From Vogesella sp. LIG4 (lineage in GTDB: Bacteria; Pseudomonadota; Gammaproteobacteria; Burkholderiales; Chromobacteriaceae), in the NCBI RefSeq assembly GCF_900090205.1, contig NZ_LT607802.1, positions 3,365,923-3,429,922 of the forward strand: a stretch of 64,000 nt of DNA, in the 5' to 3' direction. Positions 26,618 through 35,427 of the stretch are shown here, piece by piece. Position numbers and translations under genes: made by a program. The notes below the pieces were generated by a model. That model was not told the origin of the DNA. It made no database searches and saw only the letters and a program-made list of their open reading frames with translations. Within the stretch, counting starts at the first letter, position 1; the number at the start of each line of letters is the position of its first letter.

Positions 26618-27660
26618 GGCTGCAGCACCTTGCTGGCACGATCACCGGCCAGGATGCGCAGCCACAGCCGGTCGCGCTTTTCCTCGCTTTCCGGCGGTTC
26701 CAGCCAGACGATGCGGGCATTGCGGTTGAAATAAGGAGACGGCGACGTGGTATTGGCCAGCCCCTGCCGCTGCAGCAGCACGCGCCCGGGCATGTCTTCC
26801 AGCAGGAAGTTGATCCAGCGCAGCGCCAGCTGCGGGTCGCGCGCCTTGCGGTTGATCGCCCAGCAATCCAGCCACGCCAGCGCCCCTTCCCGGGGCACGA
26901 TGTAGCCGGCGCTCACACCCGCCGCCTTGAGCAACTGCACCTGCTGCGAACCGAAGTTGGCGAACATCAGCGCGGCATGGCGCTCCTTGAACATCGTCAC
27001 GGACTCTTCCGGCCCGGTATAGAAACCACTGACGTTACGACGCAAGGCGATCAGCTGCGCCACCGCCGCCGGCCATTGCTGTTCGCCGATGCGGAACGGC
27101 GAAGCAAAGCCCAGCGCCTGCGAGGCCAGCGAGAAACTGTGCACGCCACCGTTATAGGCAATCACCTTGCCCTGGTAGCGGTGGTCCCACATGACGGAGA
27201 TGCTGTCCGGCGGCTGCGAAAACTGCTTGCGATCGTAAATCAGCCCCATCTCGGAATAGGTGTAGGGAATGGCATAGGTCTTGCCGCCATGCACCAGGCC
27301 GGGAATGCTCTGCCGCTGCCGGAAGCGCGGCAGCTGACGCGCCAGGTTGGGGATGCCCGCGGTATTGATATCCGTGACCAGCCGCTGCTGGATATAGCGC
27401 TGCAGTTCGGCGGTGTTCAGCGCCAGCACGTCGTAGTCTGCGCCGTTATTGTTATTGAAGCGCCGCCACAGTTCAGCGTCGTTCTCGACAAAGGTGACTT
27501 CTACCTTGCTGGAGGTGCGTTGCTCGAATTCCTTGACCACATCCGGGTCCGCATAACCTGGCCAGGTCAGCACCCGCAGCACGCCTTCCGCGTGCGCAGG
27601 CAGGGCCAGCGCCAGCAGCAATACCTGCACTGCCCAGGTCCGCTGGTCAATTAACTGCAT
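26614..27660 (-). CDS. PotD-like periplasmic solute-binding protein paired with a diguanylate cyclase
   Basis: A 348-residue extracellular binding protein of the spermidine/putrescine group (SBP_bac_8-like). The N-terminus gives a signal peptide (VQVLLLALALPAHA) before EGVLRVLTWPGYADPDVVKEFEQRTSSKVEV. Further family segments are YAIPYTYSEMGLIYD and PREGALAWLDCWAINR. No permease or ATPase gene is adjacent; the only partner is the overlapping diguanylate cyclase. This resembles NspS-MbaA of Vibrio cholerae, where a PotD homologue reports polyamines to a c-di-GMP enzyme. The ATG at 27660 was preferred over a GTG at 27717 because it starts the signal peptide. The ligand is unknown. Confidence 0.85.
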   Translation of the reverse strand: MQLIDQRTWAVQVLLLALALPAHAEGVLRVLTWPGYADPDVVKEFEQRTSSKVEVTFVENDAELWRRFNNNNGADYDVLALNTAELQRYIQQRLVTDINTAGIPNLARQLPRFRQRQSIPGLVHGGKTYAIPYTYSEMGLIYDRKQFSQPPDSISVMWDHRYQGKVIAYNGGVHSFSLASQALGFASPFRIGEQQWPAAVAQLIALRRNVSGFYTGPEESVTMFKERHAALMFANFGSQQVQLLKAAGVSAGYIVPREGALAWLDCWAINRKARDPQLALRWINFLLEDMPGRVLLQRQGLANTTSPSPYFNRNARIVWLEPPESEEKRDRLWLRILAGDRASKVLQP

Positions 27661-27961
27661 GATTGAGGCTTTCTCGTTTTTGATTTCGTCGCCGGCGGTG
27701 GCCGCCGGGCGGGCCACCGGACATCCGGCACTGCCTTCCTATAGATACTAGATACCACTGCTTAAACCTCAACCACAAGCGCGCTACAACATCTTTAAAA
27801 TCAACAGCACAACGGCATGAAGCGGGAGCCGTTATCGCCAAAATGGCATAACGCTGCCCGCCCCCTGGCGCCGGAAAGCAGCAATTCCCGGCGGTGGCAA
27901 CTATTGTTTTATCAGGTACAGCACGCATTGCCGTGCCCGACACCACACAGGAGGCAGCAAG
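27661..27961. other. Divergent intergenic region, binding protein gene / hppD
   Basis: A 301-base gap holding both promoters. It is moderately AT-rich near 27740-27810. No gene or clear repeat was seen. AGGAGG for hppD lies at its right end. Confidence 0.5.
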
Positions 27962-29038
27962 ATGGCGGATCTGTTCGATAACCCGATGGGGTTGATGGGC
28001 TTCGAATTCGTGGAATTTGCCTCGCCGGAGGCCAATACCCTGCAACCCATCTTCAACATGCTGGGTTTCAGCAAGGTGGCACACCATCGCTCCAAGGACG
28101 TGGACCTGTATCGTCAGGGCGGCATCAATTTCATCCTCAACAACGAGCCACACAGCCAGGCCGCCTACTTTGCCGCCGAGCACGGTGCCGCAGCCTGCGG
28201 CATGGCATTCCGGGTGCGCGACTCGCACCTTGCCTATCGCCGCGCGCTGGAGTTGGGCGCCCAGCCGGTGGAGATTCCCACCGGGCCGATGGAACTGCGC
28301 CTGCCTGCCATCAAGGGCATAGGCGGCGCACCGCTGTACCTGATCGACCGTTTCGAAGACGGCAAGTCCATCTACGACATCGATTTTGAATTCCTGCCCG
28401 GCGTGGAGCCGCACCCGGTCGGCCATGGCTTCCGGGTCATCGACCACCTCACCCACAACGTGTACCGCGGCCGCATGGCCTACTGGGCAGCGTTCTACGA
28501 AAAGCTGTTCAACTTCAGGGAAATACGCTACTTCGACATCAAGGGCGAATACACCGGGCTCACCTCGCGCGCCATGACGGCGCCGGACGGGCTGATCCGC
28601 ATCCCGCTCAATGAGGAAGGCGGCTCCGGCCACGGCCAGATCGAAGAATTCCTGATGCAGTTCAATGGCGAAGGCATCCAGCACATCGCGCTGCTTTGCG
28701 ACGACCTGCTGGCCAGCGTGGATCGCTTGCGCGCCGCCGGCGTGCCCCTGATGACAGCCCCGCCGGCCACCTACTATGAAATGCTGGATGAGCGCCTGCC
28801 CGCACACGGCGAACAGGCTGCCGAGTTGCAGTCACGCGGCATTCTGCTGGATGGCAGTACCGCCGACGGGCAGCGGCGCCTGCTGCTGCAGATTTTTTCG
28901 CAGACCCTGCTGGGGCCGGTATTTTTCGAATTCATCCAGCGCAAGGGCGACGACGGCTTTGGCGAAGGCAACTTCAAGGCGCTGTTCGAATCCATGGAGC
29001 GCGACCAGATACGCCGCGGCGTACTGAAAGCCGATTAG
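27962..29038 (+). CDS. hppD: 4-hydroxyphenylpyruvate dioxygenase
   Basis: A 358-residue non-heme iron enzyme converting 4-hydroxyphenylpyruvate to homogentisate in tyrosine breakdown. The iron triad is visible as H162 ([13 protein letters not shown]), H241 ([11 protein letters not shown]) and E323 ([10 protein letters not shown]). The C-terminal [18 protein letters not shown] is diagnostic. AGGAGG lies just before the ATG. No other tyrosine or homogentisate genes are nearby. A P1B ATPase gene follows after 29 bases on the same strand and may share the transcript. Confidence 0.96.
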   Translation: MADLFDNPMGLMGFEFVEFASPEANTLQPIFNMLGFSKVAHHRSKDVDLYRQGGINFILNNEPHSQAAYFAAEHGAAACGMAFRVRDSHLAYRRALELGAQPVEIPTGPMELRLPAIKGIGGAPLYLIDRFEDGKSIYDIDFEFLPGVEPHPVGHGFRVIDHLTHNVYRGRMAYWAAFYEKLFNFREIRYFDIKGEYTGLTSRAMTAPDGLIRIPLNEEGGSGHGQIEEFLMQFNGEGIQHIALLCDDLLASVDRLRAAGVPLMTAPPATYYEMLDERLPAHGEQAAELQSRGILLDGSTADGQRRLLLQIFSQTLLGPVFFEFIQRKGDDGFGEGNFKALFESMERDQIRRGVLKAD

Positions 29039-29067
29039 CAGCCAACCCATCAGCCAAGAGAGAGCAT

Positions 29068-31359
29068 GTGGCATCCATCTTCACCAGCAAGCTGAACCTT
29101 GCCCTGCTCGTCGTGGCTATCGGCAGCTTGCTTGCCGGCGTGGCATCCTACCCGCTGCACCACGGCGCACTGGCGCGCCAACTCTGGGGCATCGGCGTGC
29201 TGCCGATGCTGGGCATCCTGCTCTACGACACCGCCGGCAGCCTGCTGCAGCGCAAGGCGGGGGTGGATTTTCTCGCCCTGCTGTCGATACTGCTGGCCCT
29301 GTTCCTTGGCGAAATGCTGACCGCCTCCGTGATCAGCCTGATGCTGGCCAGCGGGCGGGCGCTGGAAGACTACGCCTCCTCGCAGGCGCAACGGGAAATG
29401 TCCGCGCTGCTGCAGCACGCCCCGCGCTTTGCCCACCGCTTCCAGGATGGTGAATGGCGCAAGATCGACATCAAGGAAATAGCCCCTGGCAACCGCCTGC
29501 TGGTGCGCAATGGCGAAGTAGTGCCGGCCGACGGCAACCTGCTGACCCCCGCCCAGCTTGACGAATCCGCGCTGACTGGCGAACCGCTGCCCATCGGCCG
29601 TGCCGCCGGTGAAGCCATTGCCAGCGGTGCGCTCAATGCCGGCCAGCCGTTCGAACTGCTGGCCACCTCCAGCAGCGAACACAGCACCTTTGCCGGCATC
29701 CTGCGCCTGATGCACTCGGCGCAGCAGCAGCAAAGCCCCTCGGCCAGGCTGGCCGACCGCTACGCGCTGCTGTTCATCCCGCTCACCCTGTTCATCGCGC
29801 TGTTCGCCTGGCTGGTCAGCAACGACCTGAACCGGGTGCTGGCCGTACTGGTGGTAGCCACCCCCTGCCCGCTGATCCTGGCCGTGCCGGTCGCCATCGT
29901 GTCCGGCATGTCCAGCTGCGCCAAGCGCGGCGTACTGGTGAAAAGCGGCGCCGCACTGGAGCGCCTGGCGCAGGCCAACTCTCTGTTTTTCGACAAAACC
30001 GGCACCCTCACCGGCGGCCACGCCCGCCTGGCGGTGATCCAGGTTTCCAGCGGCATCAAGCCCGACAACGTTCTATGGTTGGCCGCATCGCTGGAGCAGG
30101 CCTGCAACCATGTACTAGCGGAATCCATCGTTACCGCCGCACGCGAGCGGGCCATCGCGCTGGCGCTGCCGCACAGCGCCGAAGAAGCCCCCGGCGCCGG
30201 CATCAGCGGCGACATCGCCGGCCACCGGGTGGCCGTCGGTTCCTACGATTTCGTGAGCAGCCAGGCCATCCCCGCCCCCTGGAGCCCGCTGTTCCTGCAA
30301 CGCCTGGCCTATGAGGGTGCCAGTGGCGTGTTCGTCAGCATGGATGGCGTGATGGTGGGTGCGCTGCAACTGGTGGACAAGCTGCGGCTGGACACCCCGC
30401 GGGCGCTACGCCGGCTGGCGCTGGCCGGCCTGGGGCATATCGTCATGCTGACCGGCGACCGCAAGGACATTGCCGGCACCCTGGGCAACCAGCTGGGTGT
30501 AAGCGAAGTGCTGGCCGAGCAGACGCCGGCCGACAAGCTGACCGCCATACGCCGCGCCCGCGAGAGCGGCATCGTGGTAATGGTGGGCGATGGGGTGAAC
30601 GATGCGCCGGCACTGGCCGCCGCCGATGTCGGCGTCGCCATGGGCGCCCGTGGCGCCGCTGCCGCGGCGGAAGCGGCGGATGTCGTCTTGCTGGTGGACC
30701 GGCTGGACCGGCTGGTGGAGGCGCTGCACATGGCCCGCCGGGCCCGGCGCATCGCCGCGCAGAGCGTCATCCTGGGCATGGGGCTGTCCATCGCCGCCAT
30801 GTTGGCCGCAGCCACCGGCAACCTCACACCAATAGCCGGCGCACTGCTGCAGGAGATCATCGACGTGGCCGCCATTCTGAATGCGCTGCGTGCACGCCGT
30901 GTCGTGCCGGGCAATGGCAGCCACATGACGGCGCAGGATGCGGAGCAGCTGTCAGCCGAGCATCGCGAGCTGGAATCGCTGCTGAGCGAAGTGTCGCAAC
31001 TGGCTGACCGCCTGCCGGATCTGGCCGGCCCGCAGGCGGTAAAGGAACTGGGCGCGCTGTCTCAATCGCTGAGCGAACACCTGCTGCCGCATGAGCAGCA
31101 GGAAGATCACGAACTGTACCCGGAGCTGGCCAGGCAACTGGGGGGCGACGACCCGATGGCGGCGATGAGCGGCACCCACCGCGAGATTTTCCGCATCACC
31201 CGCCTGCTGGATCGCATGATCGGCGACCTGCCCGCCGACGGCCCATCGCCACCGGCAGTGCAGGAACTGCAGCGCCTGCTGTACGGGCTGGATGCCATTC
31301 TGCACCTGCACTTTGCGCAGGAAGAGGAGCTGTATCACAGCCTGAGTGCGCCGACCTAG
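29068..31359 (+). CDS. P1B-5-type metal ATPase with C-terminal hemerythrin domain (Nia-like)
   Basis: A 763-residue membrane pump. It lacks an N-terminal heavy-metal-binding domain. The ATPase core shows the TGE loop (SALTGEPLP), the phosphorylated Asp in FFDKTGTLTGG and GDGVNDAPAL. The membrane metal motif is TPC (ATPCPLILAVP) rather than CPC, which defines subgroup P1B-5. Residues about 625-755 form a hemerythrin-like HHE domain (AEHRELE, LLPHEQQEDHELY, GTHREIF, HLHFAQEEELYHSL). P1B-5 enzymes such as Sinorhizobium Nia export iron or nickel and carry the same fusion. The start is a GTG at 29068 with AGAGAG before it; an ATG two bases upstream is out of frame. It follows hppD by 29 bases. Confidence 0.9.
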   Translation: MASIFTSKLNLALLVVAIGSLLAGVASYPLHHGALARQLWGIGVLPMLGILLYDTAGSLLQRKAGVDFLALLSILLALFLGEMLTASVISLMLASGRALEDYASSQAQREMSALLQHAPRFAHRFQDGEWRKIDIKEIAPGNRLLVRNGEVVPADGNLLTPAQLDESALTGEPLPIGRAAGEAIASGALNAGQPFELLATSSSEHSTFAGILRLMHSAQQQQSPSARLADRYALLFIPLTLFIALFAWLVSNDLNRVLAVLVVATPCPLILAVPVAIVSGMSSCAKRGVLVKSGAALERLAQANSLFFDKTGTLTGGHARLAVIQVSSGIKPDNVLWLAASLEQACNHVLAESIVTAARERAIALALPHSAEEAPGAGISGDIAGHRVAVGSYDFVSSQAIPAPWSPLFLQRLAYEGASGVFVSMDGVMVGALQLVDKLRLDTPRALRRLALAGLGHIVMLTGDRKDIAGTLGNQLGVSEVLAEQTPADKLTAIRRARESGIVVMVGDGVNDAPALAAADVGVAMGARGAAAAAEAADVVLLVDRLDRLVEALHMARRARRIAAQSVILGMGLSIAAMLAAATGNLTPIAGALLQEIIDVAAILNALRARRVVPGNGSHMTAQDAEQLSAEHRELESLLSEVSQLADRLPDLAGPQAVKELGALSQSLSEHLLPHEQQEDHELYPELARQLGGDDPMAAMSGTHREIFRITRLLDRMIGDLPADGPSPPAVQELQRLLYGLDAILHLHFAQEEELYHSLSAPT

Positions 31360-31399
31360 CCCCCGCCAGGCCAGGCTGCGCCGGGCCGCGCGGCCTTGG

Positions 31400-32107
31400 T
31401 CAGGCTACTTCATTTACCGCCACGCGCACGGCGGTCATCTCATCAACCAGTCGGTCGATTTCCAGTGGCGCACACAGCAGATTGCCCTGCACATATTTCA
31501 CCCCGGCCGTATAGGCAAACTGCATCTGCAGCGCAGTTTCCGGGCCGTTGACGATGATCTGGCAATTGAAGTTTTCCAGCAGTCTGACAACATCTTTCAG
31601 CGCGCCGTGGAATTTGGATTCATAGCACCAGCGCAAAAAAACCGTGTCCAGCTTCACGTAACTCGGCAGCGTCGCCACAATCTGGAAAAAACTGTTGCCA
31701 TAGTGGCCATAGCCATCCAGCGCCAGCTGCCCGCCCTGCGACAGCAGCCGACACACTACCGGGTGCGCATCCATTGCTTCCGCACGCTGCGCAACATCCA
31801 CCTGCGCCACCAGCACCATACCCAGCTCCTGGCAGCGCTCGCCCAGAAAGCCCAGCAGATCGCGGGCATGGTCGAGATGCAGTTCCGAAATGGTGATGAA
31901 CAGCCGTTTGACATCCAGCCGCACCAGGCTGTCCAGATCGCTCATGACATGCAGCAGGCCATGCCGCAGCAATTTGATCTGGGTTTCGTATTGCTGGTTC
32001 GGTAGCGATGCCGCCAACTCGGCGGGCAACAGATAAACCTCTACCCCGAGCATGACATCATTCATCTGGAAAATAGGCTGGTAGTGCGGGCGGTGAATTT
32101 TGTCCAT
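31400..32107 (-). CDS. Degenerate EAL-domain protein, probably catalytically inactive
   Basis: A 235-residue stand-alone EAL-fold protein. It begins HYQPIFQMNDVMLGVEVYLL, where the catalytic EAL triplet has become EVY. The usual DDFGTG loop reads LDGYGHYGN, and the C-terminal QGYLFG region reads VQGNLLCAPLE. VKLD is kept. Loss of the key acidic residues argues against phosphodiesterase activity, so it is more likely a c-di-GMP receptor or a protein-protein partner. GGGAGA precedes the ATG at 32107. It is convergent with the P1B-5 ATPase gene, with no operon partner. Confidence 0.8.
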   Translation of the reverse strand: MDKIHRPHYQPIFQMNDVMLGVEVYLLPAELAASLPNQQYETQIKLLRHGLLHVMSDLDSLVRLDVKRLFITISELHLDHARDLLGFLGERCQELGMVLVAQVDVAQRAEAMDAHPVVCRLLSQGGQLALDGYGHYGNSFFQIVATLPSYVKLDTVFLRWCYESKFHGALKDVVRLLENFNCQIIVNGPETALQMQFAYTAGVKYVQGNLLCAPLEIDRLVDEMTAVRVAVNEVA

Positions 32108-32549
32108 GGCGTGATCTCCCGGGTGACTCCCTGATCCCGCCAACTATAGGTTTTCATCCTTCGCGCAATTTCTAACAATGCTCAGAGACTATTAACCAAG
32201 CTGAACACAGCACCGAAATTACCAGCCACCATCAATTCACCAGCTAGGGGCAGGCACGGCCACGCCGCCCAGCAGCATCCAGACTGCCCGGCCGCTTGCG
32301 GCCAACGTAGCTCGCGCGGAACGGACGCCCCGTCGGTGAACACCGCATCGCATGGCCCGCCCCTCCCGCTCCTACCAGCTCTGTAGTCATAGCAAGCCTG
32401 GCCGCAGCAACCAGCAAAACAGCACTTCATCCAGTCACGACCGCCCCCCACAAACATGCATCGGGCATTACAAAGCCGTGCGAATGGCGTAGATTTACAT
32501 TTAATGACATTTATACCCAATGACATTAACACCTCGCCACGACCACGCC
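32108..32549. other. Non-coding stretch upstream of a small secreted protein gene
   Basis: About 440 bases. It contains one TGCGGCCAAC word at 32297, the promoter region of the EAL-like gene on the left, and AT-rich sequence (TTTACA, TTATAC) near 32489-32515 that may be a promoter for the secreted protein. Open frames on the minus strand here are not protein-like. Confidence 0.45.
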
Positions 32550-32855
32550 ATGCACCGCAAGCCACTACCACTACTGACTGCCATCGCCACCTGCCTGCTG
32601 CTGAGCCTGCCCATCCAGGCCAAGACGCCGCCCAAACAGCAGGCCAGCGACGAGCAGATCAAGCAGCTGCTGATCCAGGAGTCCATCGACGACTACCCCG
32701 GCAACTGCCCCTGCCCCTACAACAGCACCCGCAATGGCAGCAGTTGCGGCAAGCGCAGCGCCTACAGCCGGCCCGGTGGTTACGCACCGCTGTGCTACAA
32801 GCAGGACATCACCCCCGCCATGATCCGCCAGTACCGCGAAGAGCACGGCATGTAG
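32550..32855 (+). CDS. Small secreted Cys-rich protein of unknown function
   Basis: A 101-residue protein with a signal peptide (LPLLTAIATCLLLSLPIQA) and a mature part of about 76 residues. It contains NCPCPYNSTRNGSSCGKRSAY and SRPGGYAPLCY, a Cys-Pro-Cys motif and two further Cys, followed by a DITPAMIRQYR helix. I recall this as a conserved hypothetical family of Proteobacteria but know no function. Four mature cysteines suggest disulfides or metal binding in the periplasm. There is no clear ribosome site. Starting at 32520 would add ten residues, and the signal peptide then begins less well. Confidence 0.75.
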   Translation: MHRKPLPLLTAIATCLLLSLPIQAKTPPKQQASDEQIKQLLIQESIDDYPGNCPCPYNSTRNGSSCGKRSAYSRPGGYAPLCYKQDITPAMIRQYREEHGM

Positions 32856-33023
32856 CGTCGCCACGGGGGCACCATCGAAGCGGGCAGGTACCAGACTCTG
32901 CTCCCGTACTTCAAGCTCAGCCATGGCAGGCTCCGCTACAGGATGTTCCCGCCCTGCCGTGGTAGCGCACACCGGAAGCCATACCAAGGCTTACTCCTCG
33001 TGGCGGCCTAGGATGTTGCAACA

Positions 33024-33060
33024 AGGTTGGCCGCACGCCTTGCCACCGTGCGGCCAACCT
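33024..33060. terminator. Hairpin of inverted AGGTTGGCCGCACG words
   Basis: Two 14-base arms face each other across 9 bases. The hairpin lies between the secreted-protein gene and the convergent GST gene, 23 bases beyond the GST stop. It has no T-run and is the fourth hairpin made from the repeated word in this window. Confidence 0.65.
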
Positions 33061-33082
33061 GTTGCCGGGCATCGGTCGGCGG

Positions 33083-33760
33083 CTAAGCCGCACCGGCGGC
33101 CTGCGCCAGCCGCGACAACTGCGAGCCGCGCGCAATGACGAACTCGCGCAGGGCGTCCAGGTAGTCCGGCCGCACGGCGGCGCGTACCGACGGGCGCGCC
33201 TGCAACGCCGCCCGCCAGCGCGCGAGCCGGGGCAGATCAGGCCAGAAGCCGAAGTCGCCAATGGCATCGAACAGCTCGAAATAGCGGAACACCGGGCCGA
33301 ATATCGCATCGACCATGCCGAACGACTCGCCGGCAAAATACGGCCCCTCCCCCAACGCGGCCTCAAGCTGCAGCAGCCGGGCACGGATCTGCGCCGCCTG
33401 CGCCGCCAGCTGCTCTGCATCGCCGGCGTTGTAGAAGCCGGCAATCAACCCCAGCAGCGCCGAGCCGAACTCCATCCAGGCCCGGTGGCGGGCACGCTGC
33501 AGCGCATCCTCCGGATGCAGCCGGGGCAGCGTGGTCTCGTCCAGGTATTCGCAGATCACCGCCGATTCGAATATCGGCTCGTCCCCGACCAGCAGCAGCG
33601 GCGTCTTGCCCAGCGGCGACAGGCGGCGGAACCACTCCGGCTTGGCCGCAAGGTCGATATCACGCCGCTCGAATGGCTGCGATTTCTCCGCCAGCACGAT
33701 GGCCGCACGCTGCACATACGGACACAGCACGTGCGACACCAGCAGCAGCGGCGCGCTCAT
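33083..33760 (-). CDS. Glutathione S-transferase family protein
   Basis: A 225-residue cytoplasmic GST-fold protein. The thioredoxin-like N-terminus reads LLLVSHVLCPYVQRAAIVLAEK with a CPYV motif, then LSPLGKTPLLL and ESAVICEYLDE, the glutathione-binding segment. The helical C-terminal domain follows. Cys in CPYV suggests the omega/stringent-starvation-like class, which performs thiol transfer rather than classic conjugation. It overlaps the upstream GST gene by 4 bases, so the two are translated together. Confidence 0.9.
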   Translation of the reverse strand: MSAPLLLVSHVLCPYVQRAAIVLAEKSQPFERRDIDLAAKPEWFRRLSPLGKTPLLLVGDEPIFESAVICEYLDETTLPRLHPEDALQRARHRAWMEFGSALLGLIAGFYNAGDAEQLAAQAAQIRARLLQLEAALGEGPYFAGESFGMVDAIFGPVFRYFELFDAIGDFGFWPDLPRLARWRAALQARPSVRAAVRPDYLDALREFVIARGSQLSRLAQAAGAA

Positions 33761-34365
33761 GACTGCAGCCCCTCGGCCTGCAACGCTGCCGCCACGGCGG
33801 GACGCTGCGCCACGCGCTGCAGATAGGCGGTGAGGTGCGGGTAGCCGTCCAGCGGTATCGCCAGCAGCCTGGCCCAGCTGATGATGGTGAAGGCGTAGGC
33901 ATCGGCCACGCTGTAATCGCCGGCCAGGAACGGCTGGCGGTGCAGGCGCGCATCAAGCTCGGCAAAGCGGGCCGCCAGCTTGTCTTTCACCGTCTGCCGC
34001 GTGCTTGCCGCCGTCTCCTTGTGCCACAGCCACGGGCTGAACACCTTGTGCAGCTCGGTACCGACAAAGGTGAGCCACTCCAGCACCGCGAGCCGCCGCG
34101 ATGAGCCGGGTGCGCCGATCAGCGCCTGCGATACATCCAGGTCGGCCACGTACTGCAGCAGTGCCGCCGCTTCGGTATGCCGGCTGCCGTCATCCAGCTC
34201 CAGCAGCGGCACATAGCCGCGCGGTGCAATGCTGCGGTAATCACGGCCATCTGCCGTGGTGTAGCTGGTCAGGTCGACAGCCATGCTGTCGAAGGCCGCG
34301 CCGACTTCATGCAGGGCAATGTGTACGGCGAGCGAGCAGGCACCGGGTGTGTAGTAAAGCTTCAT
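33757..34365 (-). CDS. Glutathione S-transferase, beta class-like
   Basis: A 202-residue GST starting MKLYYTPGACSLAVHIALHE, the classic bacterial beta-class N-terminus with the reactive Cys at position 10. APRGYVPLLELDDG and HTEAAALLQYVAD bind glutathione, and the C-terminal FLAGDYSVADAYAF is the N-capping motif of GSTs. AGGAGTC precedes the ATG. It is the first gene of a two-GST operon and is divergent from a LysR regulator that probably controls it. Confidence 0.93.
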   Translation of the reverse strand: MKLYYTPGACSLAVHIALHEVGAAFDSMAVDLTSYTTADGRDYRSIAPRGYVPLLELDDGSRHTEAAALLQYVADLDVSQALIGAPGSSRRLAVLEWLTFVGTELHKVFSPWLWHKETAASTRQTVKDKLAARFAELDARLHRQPFLAGDYSVADAYAFTIISWARLLAIPLDGYPHLTAYLQRVAQRPAVAAALQAEGLQS

Positions 34366-34533
34366 GTCAAGACTCCTGAAGTAGAGGGAAAGGCCGTCAC
34401 ACGCCAGCGGGAGCAAGCCAGCGCTGTGCGCCATCGCCGGCCCACGGCATTCCGGTCAGTGCATTGCAAAGCACCGGATGGTGAACGACACTTGCACTGT
34501 AGAATTGCCATAACGCAATGAGAATTGGCGAAC

Positions 34534-35427
34534 ATGAAATCAGTTATTGCACAGACGCAATACAATCCGCAGCCTGCCGATCTGGCGCTGATCCTGGCAC
34601 TGGTGCGTACCGGCAACCTCGCCGCCGCCGGCGAGCGCCTGGGGGTGGATCCATCAACGGTATTCCGGGCCTTGCAGCGCATCGAACGCGCCATGGGCCG
34701 CAGCCTGTTTGCCCGCACGCGCAGCGGCTACCAGCCGGCCGAGCTGGCACTGCAGCTGGCGGAGCATGCGGAAAAACTGGAAACCATCCTGGAAGCGGCA
34801 CACGCCACGGTGGCCGCCGAACCGGAACAAGTCGCCGGCAGCGTGCTGCTCACCACCACCGACACTGTGCTGCACGGCCTGGTGGCACCCGCCATGCGCG
34901 AGCTGTGCCAGCGCCACCCGCTGCTGTGCTGCGCCTTTCACACCGGTAACGAACTGGCCAGCCTGACACGTCGCGACGCCGATATCGCCATCCGTGCCAC
35001 CCGCCGCCCGCCACCTCACCTGGTAGGCAAACAGCTGGGGCACATCCGCGTCGCCATCTACGGCCCGCGCCACGGCCCGGCCCCCGACCTGGCACAGGTG
35101 ATGGCCGGCCAGGGGGACTGGGTGGCACCCGACGACGCCCTGCCCGAGCACCCGTCGGTACTCTGGCGCAAGCGGCACCTGCCCAAGGTAGTACCACGCC
35201 ATCGCGTCAACAGCATCCTGTCGGTGATGGAGTTGGTGGCGCTGGGTATGGGGGTGGGAATCGCGCCGCTGTTCATTGCCGAAGGGCGCCACGACCTGGT
35301 CCGGCTCAGCGAGCCACTGGTGGAATGCGAGACGGAACTGTGGCTGCTGACACACCCGGAATCGCGCCACCTGCGCCGCATCGCTACGGTCTACAGCCAC
35401 CTGGCACAGACGCTGCAGCTGCCGTGA
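34534..35427 (+). CDS. LysR-family transcriptional regulator
   Basis: A 297-residue regulator. The N-terminal helix-turn-helix (about 15-75) reads LALILALVRTGNLAAAGERLGVDPSTVFRALQRIERAMG, followed by an effector domain with GIAPLFIAEG near the end. The ATG at 34534 was chosen over a TTG three codons earlier. It is transcribed away from the GST pair with 168 bases between, the usual LysR arrangement, so it likely controls the GST genes in response to an electrophile or thiol signal. The inducer is unknown. Confidence 0.9.
   Translation: MKSVIAQTQYNPQPADLALILALVRTGNLAAAGERLGVDPSTVFRALQRIERAMGRSLFARTRSGYQPAELALQLAEHAEKLETILEAAHATVAAEPEQVAGSVLLTTTDTVLHGLVAPAMRELCQRHPLLCCAFHTGNELASLTRRDADIAIRATRRPPPHLVGKQLGHIRVAIYGPRHGPAPDLAQVMAGQGDWVAPDDALPEHPSVLWRKRHLPKVVPRHRVNSILSVMELVALGMGVGIAPLFIAEGRHDLVRLSEPLVECETELWLLTHPESRHLRRIATVYSHLAQTLQLP

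Noticed and set aside
32182..32571. 129-residue frame on the minus strand
   Set aside because: Composition is Cys, Gly and Trp rich without motifs, no ribosome site, and it overlaps the start of the secreted-protein gene.
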